A model generated the notes under the pieces. It ran no database searches and had not been told where the DNA came from. It saw nothing but the letters and a program-made list of their open reading frames with translations. This document shows, in pieces, positions 56,049 through 57,620 of a stretch of DNA of 57,620 bases. This DNA is from Actinomycetota bacterium. Lineage in GTDB: Bacteria; Actinomycetota; Actinomycetes; S36-B12; CAIYMF01. The stretch is taken from assembly GCA_020161245.1 (NCBI GenBank), contig JAIUOK010000030.1, forward strand, positions 1 through 57,620, written 5' to 3'. The position numbers and the translations under genes are program-made. Numbering within the stretch: position 1 is the stretch's first letter; every line of letters begins with the position of its first letter.

Positions 56049-57368
56049 GTGAGCACCGCCGCCCGACGCGACGCCATCGTCGGCGGAGAGCCCGCTCCCA
56101 CCGAGGCTCAGGTCTTCTTCCTCGAGAACGACGCCGGCGTGTGCAGCGCCACCCTCATCGCGCCGCGCACGCTGGTGACGGCCGCCCACTGCGTCGGGCC
56201 CGGGCTGCGACTCGCGCTGAACCCACCACGCGTCGACGGGTGGGACGGCGGGCCATACGCCATCGTGAAGCAGCTCACCTACGCGCAGGCCACCGATGGC
56301 GGTGTCGCCGACCTCGCGCTCGTGCTGCTCGACCGCGCACCCGACACGTCGCCGAAGCCGTGGGCGTGGTGGGGGCCGTCGCCTGCGATTCAGTCGCCGG
56401 TGCGGCACGTGGGGTACGGGCGCTCGGAGCAGTCGGCTCCCGGAGAGCGGCGCGCCGTCACCACGGCCGTCGTCGGCGCCGTCGTCAACCGCACGCAGGG
56501 CATGGTGCTGGTGTCTGGCGACCTCGGCAAAGGCATCTGCTTCGGAGACTCGGGCGGCGCCGCCTTCGTGCCCACCGACGGCGGAGAGCGCCTCGTCGCC
56601 GTGCACAGCTTCATCACCACCGACTGCGGCGCGGGCGTCTCCTCTTCCGTGTTGCTCGCGCCCTACCGACGCTTCATCGAGCGGTGGCTCGTCGAGAACG
56701 AAGGGCCTGACTGCGCGCGTGACGGCCGTTGCGTCGCTTCGTGCGAAGTCGAAGACCCCGACTGCCGCTGCGGCGCCGATGGTGTGTGCACGTCGTGGTG
56801 CGCCGAGGGCGATGACCCCGACTGTCCGGGCGAGTGCCGCGTCGATGGCGTCTGCATGCCCCGCTCGGCGTGCCCTCGAGGTGATGGCGACTGCATCGCC
56901 GACGCGGAGCCGTGTTTGAGCGCGGGCCAGTGCGTCGGCGGCGCGTGCATCACCGACCCGCAGAACCCGATTCGCTATTGCTCGCAGCCGTGCTCCGCCT
57001 CACAGCCGTGCCCCGAGACGATGAGCTGCGACTCGGCGCGCTCGCTGTGCATCGTGAAGCAACTGCCCGTCGTCGCCGAAGGAGCGCCGTGCTCGAGCGC
57101 CGTGAAGTGCGCGACGGGCACGGTCTGCACCGACGTGGCGAACGAGAAGCGATGCCTGCGCACGTGCAGCTCGCAGGCGCAGTGCCTCGCGGGCACCCGC
57201 TGCCGCTTCGGCGTCATCAACGTGTGCATGCCGATGGCGGCCATCACGCTCGACGCCGGACCCCAGTGGGAAGGGCCGTTGGCGCCAGTGGGGTGTGCTT
57301 CGGCGCCCGGGGCGCTGTGGTGGGTACTCACGCTCTACGGCGTGGGCCTCGGTCGACGCAGGCGCTGA
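56049..57368 (+). CDS. Trypsin-like serine protease with Cys-rich repeats and MYXO-CTERM-like end
   Basis: 439 residues read from GTG 56049. The S1 protease starts IVGGEPAPTEAQVFFLEN right after residue 9. The triad is His47 (TLVTAAHCVG), Asp88 (VADLALVLLD) and Ser168 (CFGDSGGAAF). A long Cys-rich region of DGxC and CxxDPDC units follows. The C-terminus has a Cys, a hydrophobic helix and RRRR, as in the MYXO-CTERM sorting signal of myxobacteria. No signal peptide precedes the protease, although such proteins are secreted. The start codon has AGAGGAGG six bases upstream, and its first residues VSTAARRDAIV resemble the beginning of a DeoR-type regulator. I infer that a foreign protease was joined in frame to another gene's start. 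Confidence 0.8.
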   Translation: MSTAARRDAIVGGEPAPTEAQVFFLENDAGVCSATLIAPRTLVTAAHCVGPGLRLALNPPRVDGWDGGPYAIVKQLTYAQATDGGVADLALVLLDRAPDTSPKPWAWWGPSPAIQSPVRHVGYGRSEQSAPGERRAVTTAVVGAVVNRTQGMVLVSGDLGKGICFGDSGGAAFVPTDGGERLVAVHSFITTDCGAGVSSSVLLAPYRRFIERWLVENEGPDCARDGRCVASCEVEDPDCRCGADGVCTSWCAEGDDPDCPGECRVDGVCMPRSACPRGDGDCIADAEPCLSAGQCVGGACITDPQNPIRYCSQPCSASQPCPETMSCDSARSLCIVKQLPVVAEGAPCSSAVKCATGTVCTDVANEKRCLRTCSSQAQCLAGTRCRFGVINVCMPMAAITLDAGPQWEGPLAPVGCASAPGALWWVLTLYGVGLGRRRR

Positions 57369-57369
57369 G

Positions 57370-57620
57370 TCACGTGGCTTTCGGAGCGGGCGGGTTGTCG
57401 CCAGGCGTGCGGAAGGCAGCCCCGTCCGGCAGCACGATGAGCGAGCGCAGGGCCACGAAGCTGCTCGATGGTGCATCGGAAGCCTCGGGACCTCGACCCC
57501 CGACCGCTTCGAGCCGGCGCTCACGAAACGCGTTCGCGAGCCGGCGTGGCGATGGTCAGGGTGTACAGCCGGTGCGGTTCGACGTCGCCTGCGGGCTGAT
57601 GCGGGCTCCCGACGCGATGC
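57370..57620 (-). CDS. C-terminal part of an unidentified protein, with an apparent frameshift (partial)
   Basis: On the minus strand the frame from the window edge reads EPHRLYTLTIATPA and then stops at about 57523. The neighbouring frame reads LANAFRERRLEAVGGRG through SFVALRSLIVLPDGAAF to a TGA at 57370-57372. Removing one G of the pair at 57541-57542 joins both into one smooth sequence. So this is one gene with a single-base error or mutation. I cannot name its family. Its stop lies two bases from the stop of the convergent protease gene, so it belongs to the same foreign segment. Confidence 0.6.

Overview
The window reads as chromosomal DNA of a very GC-rich actinobacterium. Most third codon positions are G or C and GTG starts are common. 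Typical actinobacterial genes are present: an IdeR/DtxR repressor, a SARP regulator, a SigE-type sigma factor, a wax ester/DGAT acyltransferase, 10-methyl fatty-acid genes, and a c-di-AMP riboswitch before an NlpC/P60 hydrolase. A member of Propionibacteriales/Nocardioidaceae is plausible but not proven. The last ~1.5 kb (from about 56,060) looks different. It encodes a trypsin-like protease with a Cys-rich tail and a MYXO-CTERM-like end, so it is either a chimeric join or a transfer from a myxobacterium-like genome.

Layout. 1-6.4 kb: MFS exporter, ParA plus ribbon-helix-helix partner, photolyase, DtxR repressor, c-di-AMP riboswitch and secreted NlpC/P60 hydrolase. 6.5-17 kb: a protein with two RNase III domains, an SDR, the tmsA-tmsB pair for 10-methyl fatty acids, a sortase-like secreted protein, molybdenum-cofactor/formate dehydrogenase accessory genes (mobA, DUF6457, fdhD), a serine hydrolase, WS/DGAT and an SRPBCC protein. 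17-24 kb: a TerC-ion-channel operon behind a manganese-type (yybP-ykoY) riboswitch, an inverted-repeat element, and a biotin uptake/acyl-CoA operon (bioY, acyl-CoA ligase, thiolase, ecfA, ecfT). 24-32 kb: STAS and CheX-like proteins, a membrane alpha/beta hydrolase, a five-blade-propeller glycosidase relative, small proteins, and a sigma factor with a PASTA-domain putative anti-sigma protein. 32-42.6 kb: a 1764-residue secreted animal-type haem peroxidase with RTX repeats, a divergent membrane-anchored SARP regulator, a membrane AlbA_2 protein and a metallo-beta-lactamase-GGDEF fusion.

42.6-46.5 kb is an accessory hot spot. An IS481-type insertion sequence with a 15-bp target duplication lies against the 3' end of tRNA-Arg(CCT). 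A second copy of that tRNA end lies to its left, and frameshifted gene remnants lie to its right.

46.5-55.9 kb holds a minus-strand set: glpX, ribokinase, cupin, PNPOx-like flavoprotein, GATase1-like protein, LacI regulator, nicotinamide phosphoribosyltransferase, HAD phosphatase, PRPP synthetase and nucleoside hydrolase. Four similar 14-bp LacI-type boxes sit in or beside the promoters of three of these units. I infer a co-regulated ribose-to-PRPP-to-NMN salvage module and regard it as the most interesting system here.
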